Assembly (NCBI RefSeq): GCF_036170895.1
Contig: NZ_CP108036.1
Span: forward strand, 992,001 to 1,056,000
From: Streptomyces erythrochromogenes
Lineage (GTDB): Bacteria; Actinomycetota; Actinomycetes; Streptomycetales; Streptomycetaceae
DNA length: 64,000 bases
Direction: 5' to 3'
In this document: positions 42,973-51,880 of the stretch, piece by piece
Layout: each line of letters begins with the position of its first letter
Position numbering within the stretch: position 1 is the stretch's first letter
Position numbers and translations under genes: made by a program
Notes under the pieces: model-generated
The model's database searches: none
What the model was told of the DNA's origin: nothing
Seen by the model: only the letters and a program-made list of their open reading frames with translations

Positions 42973-45252
42973 ATGTCCGAGAAGAACCCGGTCAAGGCAG
43001 TTACTGACAAGATCGCCGGCGCCCTGCACGGCGACGGCGCGCCGAGCGACGGACCGGAGGACGGTGTCCCCGGTAAGCCCGCTCCGGTCTCCCCGCAGGT
43101 GGTGGAGCCGACCGAGCCTGTGGAGCCGCTGCCGCCGAAAGCGGATCAGAGCGGCCCGGAGACGGTCAGTCCGACCGGCCAGCCCACCGGCGCGGACCCG
43201 GCCAGGGTCGCGCAGAGCGGCGCGTACCTGACGACCGCGCAGGGCGTCCGTCTGCCCGACACGGACCACTCGCTCAAGGCGGGCTCCCGGGGGCCGGTGC
43301 TGCTGCAGGACCACCACCTGCGTGAAAAGCTTATGCACTTCGACCACGAGCGGATCCCCGAGCGTGTGGTCCACGCCCGCGGCTCGGCCGCGCACGGCGT
43401 CTTCCAGTCCTACGGCACCGCGCAAACGGTCACCAAGGCCGCGTTCCTCGCCCGGGACACCGAAACGCCGGTGTTCGTACGGTTCTCCACCGTGCTCGGC
43501 TCGCGCGGCTCCGCCGACACCGTCCGCGACACCCGCGGCTTCGCGACGAAGTTCTACACCGAGGAAGGCGTCTTCGACCTGGTCGGAAACAACATCCCGG
43601 TCTTCTTCATCCAGGACGCGATCAAGTTCCCCGACATCATCCACGCCGGCAAGCCGCACCCGGACCGCGAGATCCCGCAGGCCCAGTCCGCGCACGACAC
43701 GTTCTGGGACTTCGTGTCCCTGCACACCGAAGCCACCCACCACACCCTGTGGAACATGTCCGACCGGGGCATCCCCCGCTCCTACCGGATGATGGAGGGC
43801 TTCGGCGTCCACACCTTCCGCCTCGTCAACGCCCAGGGCACCACGACGCTGGTGAAGTTCCACTGGAAGCCCAAGCTGGGCGTGCACTCCCTCGTGTGGG
43901 AGGAGGCGCAGATCCTCGCCGGGGTCGATCCCGACTTCCACCGCCGGGACCTCTTCGACGCCATCGAGTCCGGCGCGTTCCCGCAGTGGGAGCTGGGCAT
44001 CCAGACCTTCCCCGACACCGACGACCAGATGTTCGAGGGCATCGACCTCCTCGACCCGACGAAGATCGTTCCGGAGGAGCTCGCGCCGGTGAAGCCGGTC
44101 GGGCTGCTGACGCTGAACGCGAACCCGTCGAACTTCTTCGCCGAGGTCGAGCAGGTCGCCTTCCACACCGGACACCTCGTCCCGGGCATCGACGCGACCG
44201 ACGACCCGCTGCTGGCCGGCCGGATGTTCTCCTACCTGGACACACAGCTCACCCGGCTCGGCGGCCCCAACTTCCCGCAGATCCCGATCAACCGCACCCA
44301 CGCACCCGTCAACGACATGCTCCGCGACGGCTTCCACCAGACGGCCGTACACCGGGGCGTAGCCCCCTACAAGCCCAACAGCCTCGACGGCGGCTGCCCG
44401 TTCTTCGCCGGCGCCGACACCGGCGCGTTCATCGAGGTACCCGTCGAGGTTCCCGCCGGACGCAAGGTACGCGAAGCACCCGCCTCGTTCGCCGACCACT
44501 TCTCCCAGGCGCGCCTGTTCTGGCTCAGCATGAGCCCGGTGGAGCGCGAGCACATCATCGCCGCCTACACCTTCGAGCTGGCCAAGTGCTACGAGCAGGC
44601 CATCAAGGAACGCGCCCTCGGCGTACTCGCCAACATCGACCCCGAGCTGTGCTCCCAGGTCGCGGCCGGACTGGGCCTGCCGGCACCGGCCGCCACCGAG
44701 CCGCTCGCCGACGTCCGCCCGAGCCCCGCCCTGTCCCAGGTCGGCCGCACCTGGCCGCTGCATGGACGCGTCATCGGCATCGTCACCGGCCAGGCCATGG
44801 ACATGGTCGGCGTGAACGGGGTGCGCCAGGCCATCCTCGACGCCGGAATGGTGCCGCTGGTCGTGGCGGCGGCCGGCGGAGTACTGGGCACCGGCTCCGA
44901 CACGGTGACGGTCCAGCGCACCTTCGCCACCGCCCGCTCGGTCGAATTCGACGCGCTGGTCTTCGCGGGTGTGCCCGGAGCGGGCGCCGACGCCTACGGG
45001 GCTCGCGACGCCAAGGCCGGAGCCCCCAGGCCGCCGGTCAGCGACCCCCGTGTCCTCGCTCTGCTCACCGAGGCCTACCAGCACGGCAAGGCCCTCATCG
45101 GCTTGGGCGGGGCGGAAGCCCTCTTCGAGGCGGCCGGAATCTCGGTCGGCGAACCGGGCGTCGTCGTCACCGACGGCGCCCAGGGAATGCGCCAGCTCAT
45201 GGAACTGCTCGCAGCCCACCGCGTCTGGGAACGCTTCCCCGCCGCCATGTGA
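42973..45252 (+). CDS. katE: Large-subunit (HPII-type) haem catalase
   Basis: 759 residues. An N-terminal extension (about 1-85) precedes the catalase core: the active-site His in ERVVHARGSAAHG, the Asn in DLVGNNIPVFFI, the HWKPKLGVHSLVWEEAQ region, and the haem-ligand region RMFSYLDTQLTRLG with the proximal Tyr. After about residue 590 comes the extra flavodoxin/GAT1-like domain of large catalases (RVIGIVTGQAMDMVGVN to GVVVTDGAQGM). It dismutates hydrogen peroxide in the cytoplasm. TGGAG lies six bases before the ATG at 42973. It is monocistronic, with a hairpin downstream. Confidence 0.95.
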   Translation: MSEKNPVKAVTDKIAGALHGDGAPSDGPEDGVPGKPAPVSPQVVEPTEPVEPLPPKADQSGPETVSPTGQPTGADPARVAQSGAYLTTAQGVRLPDTDHSLKAGSRGPVLLQDHHLREKLMHFDHERIPERVVHARGSAAHGVFQSYGTAQTVTKAAFLARDTETPVFVRFSTVLGSRGSADTVRDTRGFATKFYTEEGVFDLVGNNIPVFFIQDAIKFPDIIHAGKPHPDREIPQAQSAHDTFWDFVSLHTEATHHTLWNMSDRGIPRSYRMMEGFGVHTFRLVNAQGTTTLVKFHWKPKLGVHSLVWEEAQILAGVDPDFHRRDLFDAIESGAFPQWELGIQTFPDTDDQMFEGIDLLDPTKIVPEELAPVKPVGLLTLNANPSNFFAEVEQVAFHTGHLVPGIDATDDPLLAGRMFSYLDTQLTRLGGPNFPQIPINRTHAPVNDMLRDGFHQTAVHRGVAPYKPNSLDGGCPFFAGADTGAFIEVPVEVPAGRKVREAPASFADHFSQARLFWLSMSPVEREHIIAAYTFELAKCYEQAIKERALGVLANIDPELCSQVAAGLGLPAPAATEPLADVRPSPALSQVGRTWPLHGRVIGIVTGQAMDMVGVNGVRQAILDAGMVPLVVAAAGGVLGTGSDTVTVQRTFATARSVEFDALVFAGVPGAGADAYGARDAKAGAPRPPVSDPRVLALLTEAYQHGKALIGLGGAEALFEAAGISVGEPGVVVTDGAQGMRQLMELLAAHRVWERFPAAM

Positions 45253-45260
45253 GGCTCCTC

Positions 45261-45302
45261 CCCCGCCGCGACCGCACCCTCTCGGGAGCGACCGCGGCGG
45301 GG
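45261..45302 (+). terminator. Hairpin after catalase
   Basis: CCCCGCCGCG (45261-45270) pairs with CGCGGCGGGG (45293-45302), starting nine bases after the catalase stop; the 22-base loop can form further pairs. Confidence 0.6.
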
Positions 45303-45668
45303 AGATGCCGGAGTCCTCGATACGGCCTGGAGATCAGAGTGGTCGATGATTCATCGACCGAGCTGCGGATCAGCAGCATCACACCCGGGCGCCGCGGGCG
45401 GCTCCCCTGGCGCCTCGCATCGGCGCCGGCTGCGGCCATTTCGATCAGGGCCAGCATCCGTTCAGACACGCCTTCTGAATCACGCCATCGCTCCCACCGG
45501 GCAGCTGGGGAGTCTGCGGCTTCAGGGTGGCTCGTGGGTGACGATGTTCGGTGCGTCGGGACCGGGCCGGGGTGGATCACGGGCTTGCGCCCTTTGACTC
45601 ACGCTGCCAAAGGGGGATGGCAGGCCTCTGTCACAAGCTACGGGCTCGCGGCTCTGCCGGGTGGGCTG
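45303..45668. other. Intergenic region
   Basis: About 365 bases between the catalase terminator and the 3' end of the SPW gene. No gene or clear motif recognised. Confidence 0.4.
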
Positions 45669-46142
45669 TCAGCGCGTTCCGGGCATGGGACGCCGCATTC
45701 CGTGGTCGCGGCGGTTGGCGCTGTCGTCACGGGCCGCGGAGGCTGCGGCGAGGGCGAGGAGGGTGGCGATGACGCCGGTGATGAGGTTGCTGGTGATCGA
45801 CCGCGTGTGGGCGACGTCGCCCGCGACGACCCAGGGGGCGACACAGGCCCAAATGCCGATAGCGGCCGCAGCCCAGGCCATCGAGTGGGTGCGCTCGTAG
45901 GAGTTGCCGAGACCGCCGAGCAGGAGCATGTAGGCGATGCCGGCGATGAGGTTGGTGACGGCCAGAGTGGTAAAGCCGTTGAAGCCGACTATCCAGGGGG
46001 ATGCGGCGAGGTAGAGACCTGTGAGCAGGGCAAGGGCCTCGACCATCTGGGCGCGAGGCGTGGCGGCCGCGCGGTCGTGCCTGGCACGCAGCTCCACCAG
46101 GTCGGGGTGCTCTTCGATGGGCGCGCGATGGGTTGACGCCAT
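45669..46142 (-). CDS. SPW-repeat membrane protein
   Basis: 157 residues with four membrane helices and two copies of the SPW motif: LYLAASPWIVGF and WACVAPWVVAG. The N-terminus (HPDLVELRARHDRAAATPRA) is charged and cytoplasmic. SPW proteins are membrane proteins of unknown function found in stress-related neighbourhoods. TGGAGG lies close before the ATG at 46142, and the preceding 40 bases are unusually AT-rich, suggesting a promoter there. Confidence 0.88.
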   Translation of the reverse strand: MASTHRAPIEEHPDLVELRARHDRAAATPRAQMVEALALLTGLYLAASPWIVGFNGFTTLAVTNLIAGIAYMLLLGGLGNSYERTHSMAWAAAAIGIWACVAPWVVAGDVAHTRSITSNLITGVIATLLALAAASAARDDSANRRDHGMRRPMPGTR

Positions 46143-46207
46143 GCTGACCTCCAGAGAAGGAGTAATGATCCGCATATGCCCATAAATAGGACATGAACCC
46201 GGCGCAG

Positions 46208-46245
46208 CGGAACGGCTCCGCCCTCGGTGAGGGGGAGCCGTTCCG
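46208..46245. terminator. 12-bp hairpin between the GlsB and SPW genes
   Basis: CGGAACGGCTCC (46208-46219) is complementary to GGAGCCGTTCCG (46234-46245), just downstream of the GlsB stop and upstream of the SPW promoter region. Confidence 0.7.
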
Positions 46246-46266
46246 TCTGGCGCAAAGCCGGGCCGC

Positions 46267-46545
46267 TCAGGCGTGCCGGTGGTGTCGCCTGTTGCCCGCG
46301 ATCAGTCGGTAGACGATGAGGAGAATGACGGAGCCGATGATGGCAGCGATCCAGGTGGAGAGATCGAAGAACCCGTCGATGGAGTCGACGCCGAAGATGA
46401 CCTTGCCCAGCCATCCGCCGAGCAGGCCGCCCGCGATGCCGATAAGCATGGTGACGATGATCCCGCCCGGGTCCTTGCCGGGCATCAGCGCCTTGGCGAT
46501 GAAGCCCGCGAGCAAGCCGATCAAGATCCAAGCAATGATGCCCAT
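46267..46545 (-). CDS. GlsB/YeaQ/YmgE-type stress membrane protein
   Basis: 92 residues, three membrane helices of the transglycosylase-associated family: MGIIAWILIGLLAGFIAKAL with MPGKDPGG, then GIAGGLLGGWLGKVIFGV, then WIAAIIGSVILLIVYRLIAG. The C-terminus is His/Arg-rich (RRHHRHA). Members are general-stress induced and of unknown mechanism. AGGAG precedes the ATG at 46545. An inverted repeat lies upstream. Confidence 0.92.
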   Translation of the reverse strand: MGIIAWILIGLLAGFIAKALMPGKDPGGIIVTMLIGIAGGLLGGWLGKVIFGVDSIDGFFDLSTWIAAIIGSVILLIVYRLIAGNRRHHRHA

Positions 46546-46579
46546 GCACTTCTCCTACCTCGATGAATAAAGCGGGTGT

Positions 46580-46609
46580 TAACGCTCGTCTTCACCTCTC
46601 CGAGCGTTA
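46580..46609. promoter_or_regulatory. Inverted repeat upstream of the GlsB-type gene
   Basis: TAACGCTCG (46580-46588) and CGAGCGTTA (46601-46609) form a perfect 9-bp inverted repeat with a 12-base spacer, 35 bases before the start codon on the minus strand. The geometry suits a dimeric repressor or activator site, but the protein is unknown. Confidence 0.5.
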
Positions 46610-47318
46610 CAAACGTCGGGACTCTTGATCATTCGCCAGGCCAGGACGGAACGGTGTCGGGACCACAGGTCAATGACAATGGCTGGCCTACATATGCACG
46701 AAGCGAGCGCTCGAGTCTGACGACCACGCGACGGTCAGGCTCCGGGTCGGTCGGACACCACCGCCCCAGCGCACCTGGGGCCGCTCCGGTGCGGGCCGTC
46801 TGCCGAGCCGTCCACCCCGACTACCACGCCCACCGCTACCCGCACACCCAGGACTACCGCGACTACGTCGCCAGCGGCCGCCCCATCCGCATCATCCGAA
46901 TACGCCTCGCTCCCGGCGAGGGCTACGTAGCCCCGACCGAGCACCTGCTGCACGACGGCTCCACCGAGGCCCAAGACCAGCCCTCGGCGGCCGCGTTCTG
47001 GCTCGGACACTGGCCCCGCGGGATCCTGCCCCCCTCATCCGACATCTCGCGCCGATGCTTTCCGTGGGACTCAGACTGATAGCAAGGCCACCCGGTAGGC
47101 CCTCGGCACCACGCGAACCGCATAGCTTCGCAGTCGTCAGGACATCCTCGGAAACAGCAGTGCGGGCCGCCGCTCCCCGGCAGCTGCGGCCCGCACTCCC
47201 CCATCGCCGGAGGCGGCAGAGATCGAATGCTCCTGCAAGCTGCGAGCGCTTGCGACAGCAGGTCGGCCAGGAAATCCGGAGAAGCCCAGGCCAAAGGTGC
47301 CGTATGGTGGAGGCACGA
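46610..47318. other. Region without a confident gene
   Basis: A plus-strand frame from about 46790 to 47079 reads HPDYHAHRYPHTQDYRDYVA, then GRPIRIIRIRLAPGEGYVAP, ending CFPWDSD. The composition looks protein-like but there is no good start and I do not recognise it; it may be a remnant. The rest up to the tRNA holds nothing recognised. Confidence 0.4.
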
Positions 47319-47392
47319 CGCGGGGTGGAGCAGCTCGGTAGCTCGCTGGGCTCATAACCCAGAGGTCGCAGGTTCAAATCCTGTCCCTGCTA
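47319..47392 (+). tRNA. tRNA-fMet (CAT)
   Basis: 74 bases fold as a cloverleaf: acceptor CGCGGGG/CCCTGCT, D-arm GAGC...GCTC, anticodon stem CTGGG/CCCAG with loop CTCATAA (anticodon CAT), T-arm GCAGG-TTCAAAT-CCTGT. The three G-C pairs in the anticodon stem and the unpaired position 1-72 are initiator marks. The acceptor has one G-U pair. CCA is not encoded. Confidence 0.95.
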
Positions 47393-47397
47393 CTGCT

Positions 47398-47438
47398 CAG
47401 AAGGGCCCAGATCTCCGATAGAGATCTGGGCCCTTCTG
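47398..47438 (+). terminator. 18-bp hairpin after tRNA-fMet
   Basis: Arms 47398-47415 and 47421-47438 are perfectly complementary over loop CGATA, beginning six bases after the tRNA. Confidence 0.88.
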
Positions 47439-47766
47439 CTGTAGTGCCGTGCTGGCGTCCGCCTGGGTCACACGCTGTTCGCCGGGCACCTGGGCCGTGG
47501 CGCCCCGGGCCTGCCGGCGCAGCGCCCCAACATGGCCAAACTGGTGTTCCTCGACAATCACACCCGCGGGACGACGTCTGTGGCCGGCAGGGCCGCCGCG
47601 AGGAACGAGGCCGACCCCGGCGCTGCCTTCTCCGGCCGCGGGGTAGAACTCGGTCACTGATGTCGCGCCTCGTCCCACCCCCGCTGGCTGCCACCAGGGA
47701 GGAATCCCTCGTCCACCCGTTTGGCAGCACAGCGAGCCCAGCCCGCTGGCCTGGGGCGCCCCTAGG
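47439..47766. other. Intergenic region
   Basis: About 330 bases between the tRNA terminator and the PsiE-like gene. Several open frames exist but none is convincing. No copy of the tRNA 3' end is seen that would mark an integrated element. Confidence 0.4.
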
Positions 47767-48308
47767 ATGCCGACTGTGAGACCCAAACTCCCGAAGACCG
47801 TGGGCGGGGGCCGGGTACAAGGCCTCCTACAGCTCCTCGAGGACGGCATCCACCTCATTGTCGCGGCGCTCCTCGTACTGCTCGCGGGGATCCGACCGTC
47901 GGGGTCGTCCACGACGTCATCAGGTCGATCCAGGGGCCGTACGAGGAGGAGGCAGTCGTTCTGTCCGCCCTGGACAACAGCCTTGTCCTGTTCATCGTGG
48001 CCGAGCTGCTCCACACCGTCCGCCTGACCATCAGGAACCAGACCCTTGACGCGGAGCCGTTCCTCGTCGTCGGCCTGGTTGCCGGCATCCGCAAGGTGCT
48101 CATCGTGACGGCCGAGGCGGAGAAGTCCTTCCGGTGGAATGTCGAGGGGGGCGAACTGCTCGTCCTGGCAGGTCTGATCCTCGTGATGGCGACAGCGAGG
48201 TACGTGTGGCGTCGCTCGACGCGGCCGGGAGACTACTTCCCGCTCCAGGAGGCGCGGCGCGCTCCTCCGTCGCCGGAGCCGTCACCCACCCCGGTGGGCG
48301 GGTCCTGA
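47767..48308 (+). pseudogene. PsiE-family membrane protein gene with a frameshift
   Basis: The first part reads VQGLLQLLEDGIHLIVAALL then VLLAG. The match then moves to another frame near 47890: TVGVVHDVIRSIQGPYEEEA, LDNSLVLFIVAELLHTVRLT, AEPFLVVGLVAGIRKVLIVT, ELLVLAGLILVMATARYVWR. Together this is a complete PsiE-like four-helix membrane protein, with one indel in the GCGGGGATCC stretch. The gene ends inside the 3' end of the convergent FUSC gene (27-bp overlap). It could be a true mutation or a sequencing error. Confidence 0.78.
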
Positions 48309-50501
48309 TCCGTCACCTTCCGCCGCCGCGGCCGCCCGCACCCGCTGCTCCTCGCGAGCGGAGCCGACGTCCCGTTCCAGGGGGGTACGGCTCACGGCCG
48401 TCGCGAGGTCCTCCAAGGCCCGCTTCTGCAGTTCCGCCCCGCGCCGCACCACCGGGCTCCCGTCGCCGGCGGCGGCGCCCTCCCACGCGTGGAGCGCCTC
48501 CTCCAGGCGCGCCCAGTCCGGATTCCTGTGCTCGCGCACGTCGACCGCCGCCTGCGCGGTGTCCGCCTCCATGGCCTCGGCGAACCGCTGCGCCTCAGGG
48601 ACGGGACGGCTGTCGGCCCGCGGGACGTGGCTCTCCATGAGCATCGCCGCCCGGTCGAAGCCCTTGATCGCCTCCTGCGCCTCCTCCGCCTCGCGTGACG
48701 TCAGGCCCCTGGGGCGGACCGGTTCCTGCCTTGCCCGGTCGTACGCCTCCTGCCAGGCGGCGCGTGCCTCCCTGCTCGCCAGCAGTGCCCTGCGCAGGTC
48801 GGCGTGATGTTCCCGGGTCGGTTCGGCGTAGCTGCGGAGCACCGCGGCCGCGTAGCGGCCCTCGGCGGCGAGCCAGTCCGCAAGCCGGCCCGGCAGTCGG
48901 GGTGTCTCCCATGCGGGGAACACCATGTACGCCAGCATCGCGAGGGCCCCGCCGAGCAGGGTGAGCACCACCCGCTCCGGGACCGTCTGCTCCCACGCCT
49001 GGCCGCCCATGCCGAGCAGGAAGACGACGTATGCGGCAGTGAAGCACTGGGAGTAGGCGTAGCCGGTACGGTTCAGCATGAACGACAGGCCCGCCGAGAC
49101 CACCGCCAGCAGGCCGAACACCTGGGCGTCCGGGCCCAGGGCCCGCACCATCCCGGTGGCGAGCGCGACCCCCGCCAGGGTCCCGGCGAGACGGGCCACC
49201 GCCCGCGCGTACGTCTGGTGGAAGTCCGGCCGCATCACCATCACCGAGGTGATGGGCACCCAATAGCCGTGGCCCACCGGAAGCCGGGCGGCGATCAGGT
49301 AGCCGAGCGTGGCCACCGCCGCCAGGCGGACGGCGTGCCGGAACACGGGCGAGTCCCGGCGGAGCTCACGTCGGACCGCCCGGACCACGACCGGGACCAG
49401 CCGGAACATGGTCGGGCGCACCAGAACCTGGGCGTCCTCGGGGACGGGCGGCGCGGGCGTCCTCCCGGGCGTGCCGCACCGGGCGATCTCCAAGGCCTCG
49501 CCGAGCAGTTCCACGAGCCGCTCGGCGGCCTGCCGCGCGGGGCCCTCCAGCACCTCGTGCTCCTCGTCGACGCACAGGGCGTCCGTGCTTCCGGGCGACA
49601 CCTCGGCGGGAGTGCCGCGGCGGATCGAACGGGCGGCCGCATCCAGGACCTCGGCGGCGGCGTCGAGCAACTCCCTTGCCCGGTCCCGCCCGGGCCCCTC
49701 CGGCGGGGCGCCGACGCCCGGGTCGGCGAGTGCGGCGACGACGGGCCGAATGCGCTCGGCGAGTCCCCTGGGGCCGTGCAGGACGGAGGGACGGGTGCGG
49801 GCCTGCGACGGCGTCACGGCGGCCGCGTCCCGGGCCGTCATCAACGGTTCCGGGTCGAACGGGGCGGTCGGGTCGTGCCGCAGCCGGCGGGCGTAGTCCG
49901 CCACGGCGGCCAGGGCGTCGGCGAGCGCGTCCCGATGCGCCCCCCAACGGCGGATCGGGAACAGCAGGATCAGCAGGGCCTGCGCCACGCCCCCGAGCGC
50001 GATGATCCCGGCGTGCTCCAGAGCCTGCCCGATGCTCGTGGGCAGGGTGACGGTCACCAGCATGCTGCCGACCGTCGTCGCCGCGACGATCCCGGCGGTC
50101 GATCCGACGGCCCACGCCATCCCTGCGGCGAAGGCCCATACGGCCAGCAGTGGGAGGAACGTCGCGAGTCGCCCCGCGGCCAGATACCCGAGGAAGGTGC
50201 CGAGTGCCAGACCTACGCCCGCGCCGAGCGCGATGACTTTGCGGGGACGCCAGGTGCGCTGGAACGTGGCTGCGCCCGCGGAGTAGGCGCCGAGGGCGGC
50301 GGACGCGGCGTACGCCGGGGAGGCGAGCCACAGCGCCGGCCCGATGACGAGCGCCACCCCCACAGCTGTGCGCAGCGCGAGCAGGGGCTCCAGTCGCGCC
50401 TCCTCGATCGTGAGCCCGGATCGCACGACTTCCCGGAGGGCCCGCAGCCACGTCACGGGCAGGAGCCTAGCCCGGCCCCGCTCCCGGGTCGTGCCGGCCA
50501 C
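48282..50501 (-). CDS. FUSC family membrane protein (YccS/YhfK-like)
   Basis: 739 residues with two blocks of membrane helices. The first is at about 40-190 (LLALRTAVGVALVIGPALWL, TFLPLLAVWAFAAGMAWAVG). The second is at about 395-530 (LGYLIAARLPVGHGYWVPIT, the conserved SVMVMRPDFHQTYARAVARL, ERVVLTLLGGALAMLAYMVF). Cytoplasmic Ala/Glu/Arg-rich domains lie between and after. It resembles FUSC transporters of organic acids or toxic compounds; the substrate is unknown. The ATG at 50501 is plausible. It is convergent with the PsiE-like gene. Confidence 0.88.
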   Translation of the reverse strand: MAGTTRERGRARLLPVTWLRALREVVRSGLTIEEARLEPLLALRTAVGVALVIGPALWLASPAYAASAALGAYSAGAATFQRTWRPRKVIALGAGVGLALGTFLGYLAAGRLATFLPLLAVWAFAAGMAWAVGSTAGIVAATTVGSMLVTVTLPTSIGQALEHAGIIALGGVAQALLILLFPIRRWGAHRDALADALAAVADYARRLRHDPTAPFDPEPLMTARDAAAVTPSQARTRPSVLHGPRGLAERIRPVVAALADPGVGAPPEGPGRDRARELLDAAAEVLDAAARSIRRGTPAEVSPGSTDALCVDEEHEVLEGPARQAAERLVELLGEALEIARCGTPGRTPAPPVPEDAQVLVRPTMFRLVPVVVRAVRRELRRDSPVFRHAVRLAAVATLGYLIAARLPVGHGYWVPITSVMVMRPDFHQTYARAVARLAGTLAGVALATGMVRALGPDAQVFGLLAVVSAGLSFMLNRTGYAYSQCFTAAYVVFLLGMGGQAWEQTVPERVVLTLLGGALAMLAYMVFPAWETPRLPGRLADWLAAEGRYAAAVLRSYAEPTREHHADLRRALLASREARAAWQEAYDRARQEPVRPRGLTSREAEEAQEAIKGFDRAAMLMESHVPRADSRPVPEAQRFAEAMEADTAQAAVDVREHRNPDWARLEEALHAWEGAAAGDGSPVVRRGAELQKRALEDLATAVSRTPLERDVGSAREEQRVRAAAAAEGDGSGPAHRGG

Positions 50502-50614
50502 GCCGCCGAGAACGTTGAGCGTGAGGCGGGGGTCTTCGTGGCCCTCGGGGGCCGCCGATCGACCGGCGATGTCGTCGGGCCCTGACGATCACCAACCAGC
50601 GACGCATCTCCGAC

Positions 50615-51748
50615 TCAGGTCACCAGCTGATCACCGTGGTCGCCTTGGAGCATGTGGCGACGTTGCTCTTCGCGCGTGGAGTAGGTGGCTGCGCGGATCG
50701 CCTCGTCGCTCTCCAAGCCCGATCCCAGCGCGCCGGCCACCGTGGCGACCGAAGCGACGAACCAGGACAACGTCAAGTACTCCGTGGCGTGCAGCGGGGT
50801 TCCTGTCGTGGAAGCGAACACCCGGTCGTTGAGGATGAACAGCGCCCACACCAAGTTGATGACCATCAATCCCACGTAGCAGACGAGCGCCCCGATACCG
50901 ACGGTGAGGACCGTCGAGGTGTTGTAGAGCCGCGCCCTCTGCCTCGCCTCCGGCGATCCCTCCGTCGATCGGTGCCACAGCTCCCCGTCCACGATCAGCC
51001 AGCCGATCATGAGTCCGACGGACCCGACCATGGCGATCACGAGGCGTGGCGCGCTCAGGGCACCGGAGAGGCTCCAGGTGGTGGAGTCCAGGGTGGCGAT
51101 GGCTCCCGTGGCGAGTGCGGCCGCCAGGGCTTTCGACAGGCCCGACACCAAGCGCCAAGGCCGGTTCGCGCGGACCATACCGACGAGCACCCGCAGGTAG
51201 CCGCGCGGCCCGCTGACGATGTACCGGAGATCGGCAGCCTCCTCGTCACCGACCTGGCCCCGGTGGACAGGCGCGAGACGACCGGCGAAGGGGCCCGGAA
51301 GCGGCTGACTCCGCGGAAGCCCCTCCGCCCCGGTGGCCTGCGGACCGGCCAAGCCGAGCACGGCTTCTTCCACGGCCCGCCGGGCCCTCGTCTGCAGCCG
51401 CAAGCCCCCCAGGGAAGGAAGGGACAGCAGCGCCAAGCCGTGTTCGTGACTCAGATCCACAAGAATCCTGCGCCCGTGTGAGTGCAGCGGAAGGTCGGTG
51501 AGGGCCACCACGATGTCCCAGTTCTCCGCACTTGCGCGCTCCATGATCCGGCGCATCAAGGTGTGCGGGTCCTCGGTCCCCGAGGTGAAGGGCTCGCTGA
51601 CCACCTTGACGTCGAAGCGACGTCCCTGGCCCGCCTTTTCGGCGAGCCGGTCAGGAAGCATCCGGGCGATGCGCCGCGCGACGTCCGTGGGCGCGTCCGG
51701 ATCGGCCAGGAGAGCTACGACCGTGACGCCCTGCGACGACTCCCGCAC
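50615..51748 (-). CDS. Membrane protein of unknown function with N-terminal soluble domain
   Basis: 377 residues from the GTG at 51748 (GAGGAGG about ten bases upstream); an ATG at 51856 would add 36 unconvincing residues. The N-terminal half (about 1-150) is alpha/beta-like (VTVVALLADPDAPTDVARRI, WDIVVALTDLPLHSHGRRIL). Four membrane helices follow (ALAAALATGAIATLDS, LVIAMVGSVGLMIGWLIVDG, GIGALVCYVGLMVINLVWAL, WFVASVATVAGALGSGLES). The end is charged. It lies 132 bases after the flavoprotein gene on the same strand and may end the chaperone operon. No family recognised. Confidence 0.7.
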   Translation of the reverse strand: MRESSQGVTVVALLADPDAPTDVARRIARMLPDRLAEKAGQGRRFDVKVVSEPFTSGTEDPHTLMRRIMERASAENWDIVVALTDLPLHSHGRRILVDLSHEHGLALLSLPSLGGLRLQTRARRAVEEAVLGLAGPQATGAEGLPRSQPLPGPFAGRLAPVHRGQVGDEEAADLRYIVSGPRGYLRVLVGMVRANRPWRLVSGLSKALAAALATGAIATLDSTTWSLSGALSAPRLVIAMVGSVGLMIGWLIVDGELWHRSTEGSPEARQRARLYNTSTVLTVGIGALVCYVGLMVINLVWALFILNDRVFASTTGTPLHATEYLTLSWFVASVATVAGALGSGLESDEAIRAATYSTREEQRRHMLQGDHGDQLVT

Positions 51749-51880
51749 GACCGGACCATCCTCCTCGGCTGTGCTCCGCGATTGCAAGGGTTCACAGGAT
51801 GCCCCGGGGTGGAGGCGAAGCCGTGGTGACACGCTGTCCGTACGGGGTGGGGCCATGTGTCGGGTCCGTCAGGGGCCGGG

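Noticed and set aside
42504..43010. Minus-strand open frame before catalase
   Set aside because: Its 5' part overlaps the catalase start and promoter and is not protein-like; only a short hydrophobic stretch looks real, so it was not called as a gene.
47319..47766. tRNA-fMet as an integration site
   Set aside because: No integrase gene and no second copy of the tRNA 3' end was found within the window.
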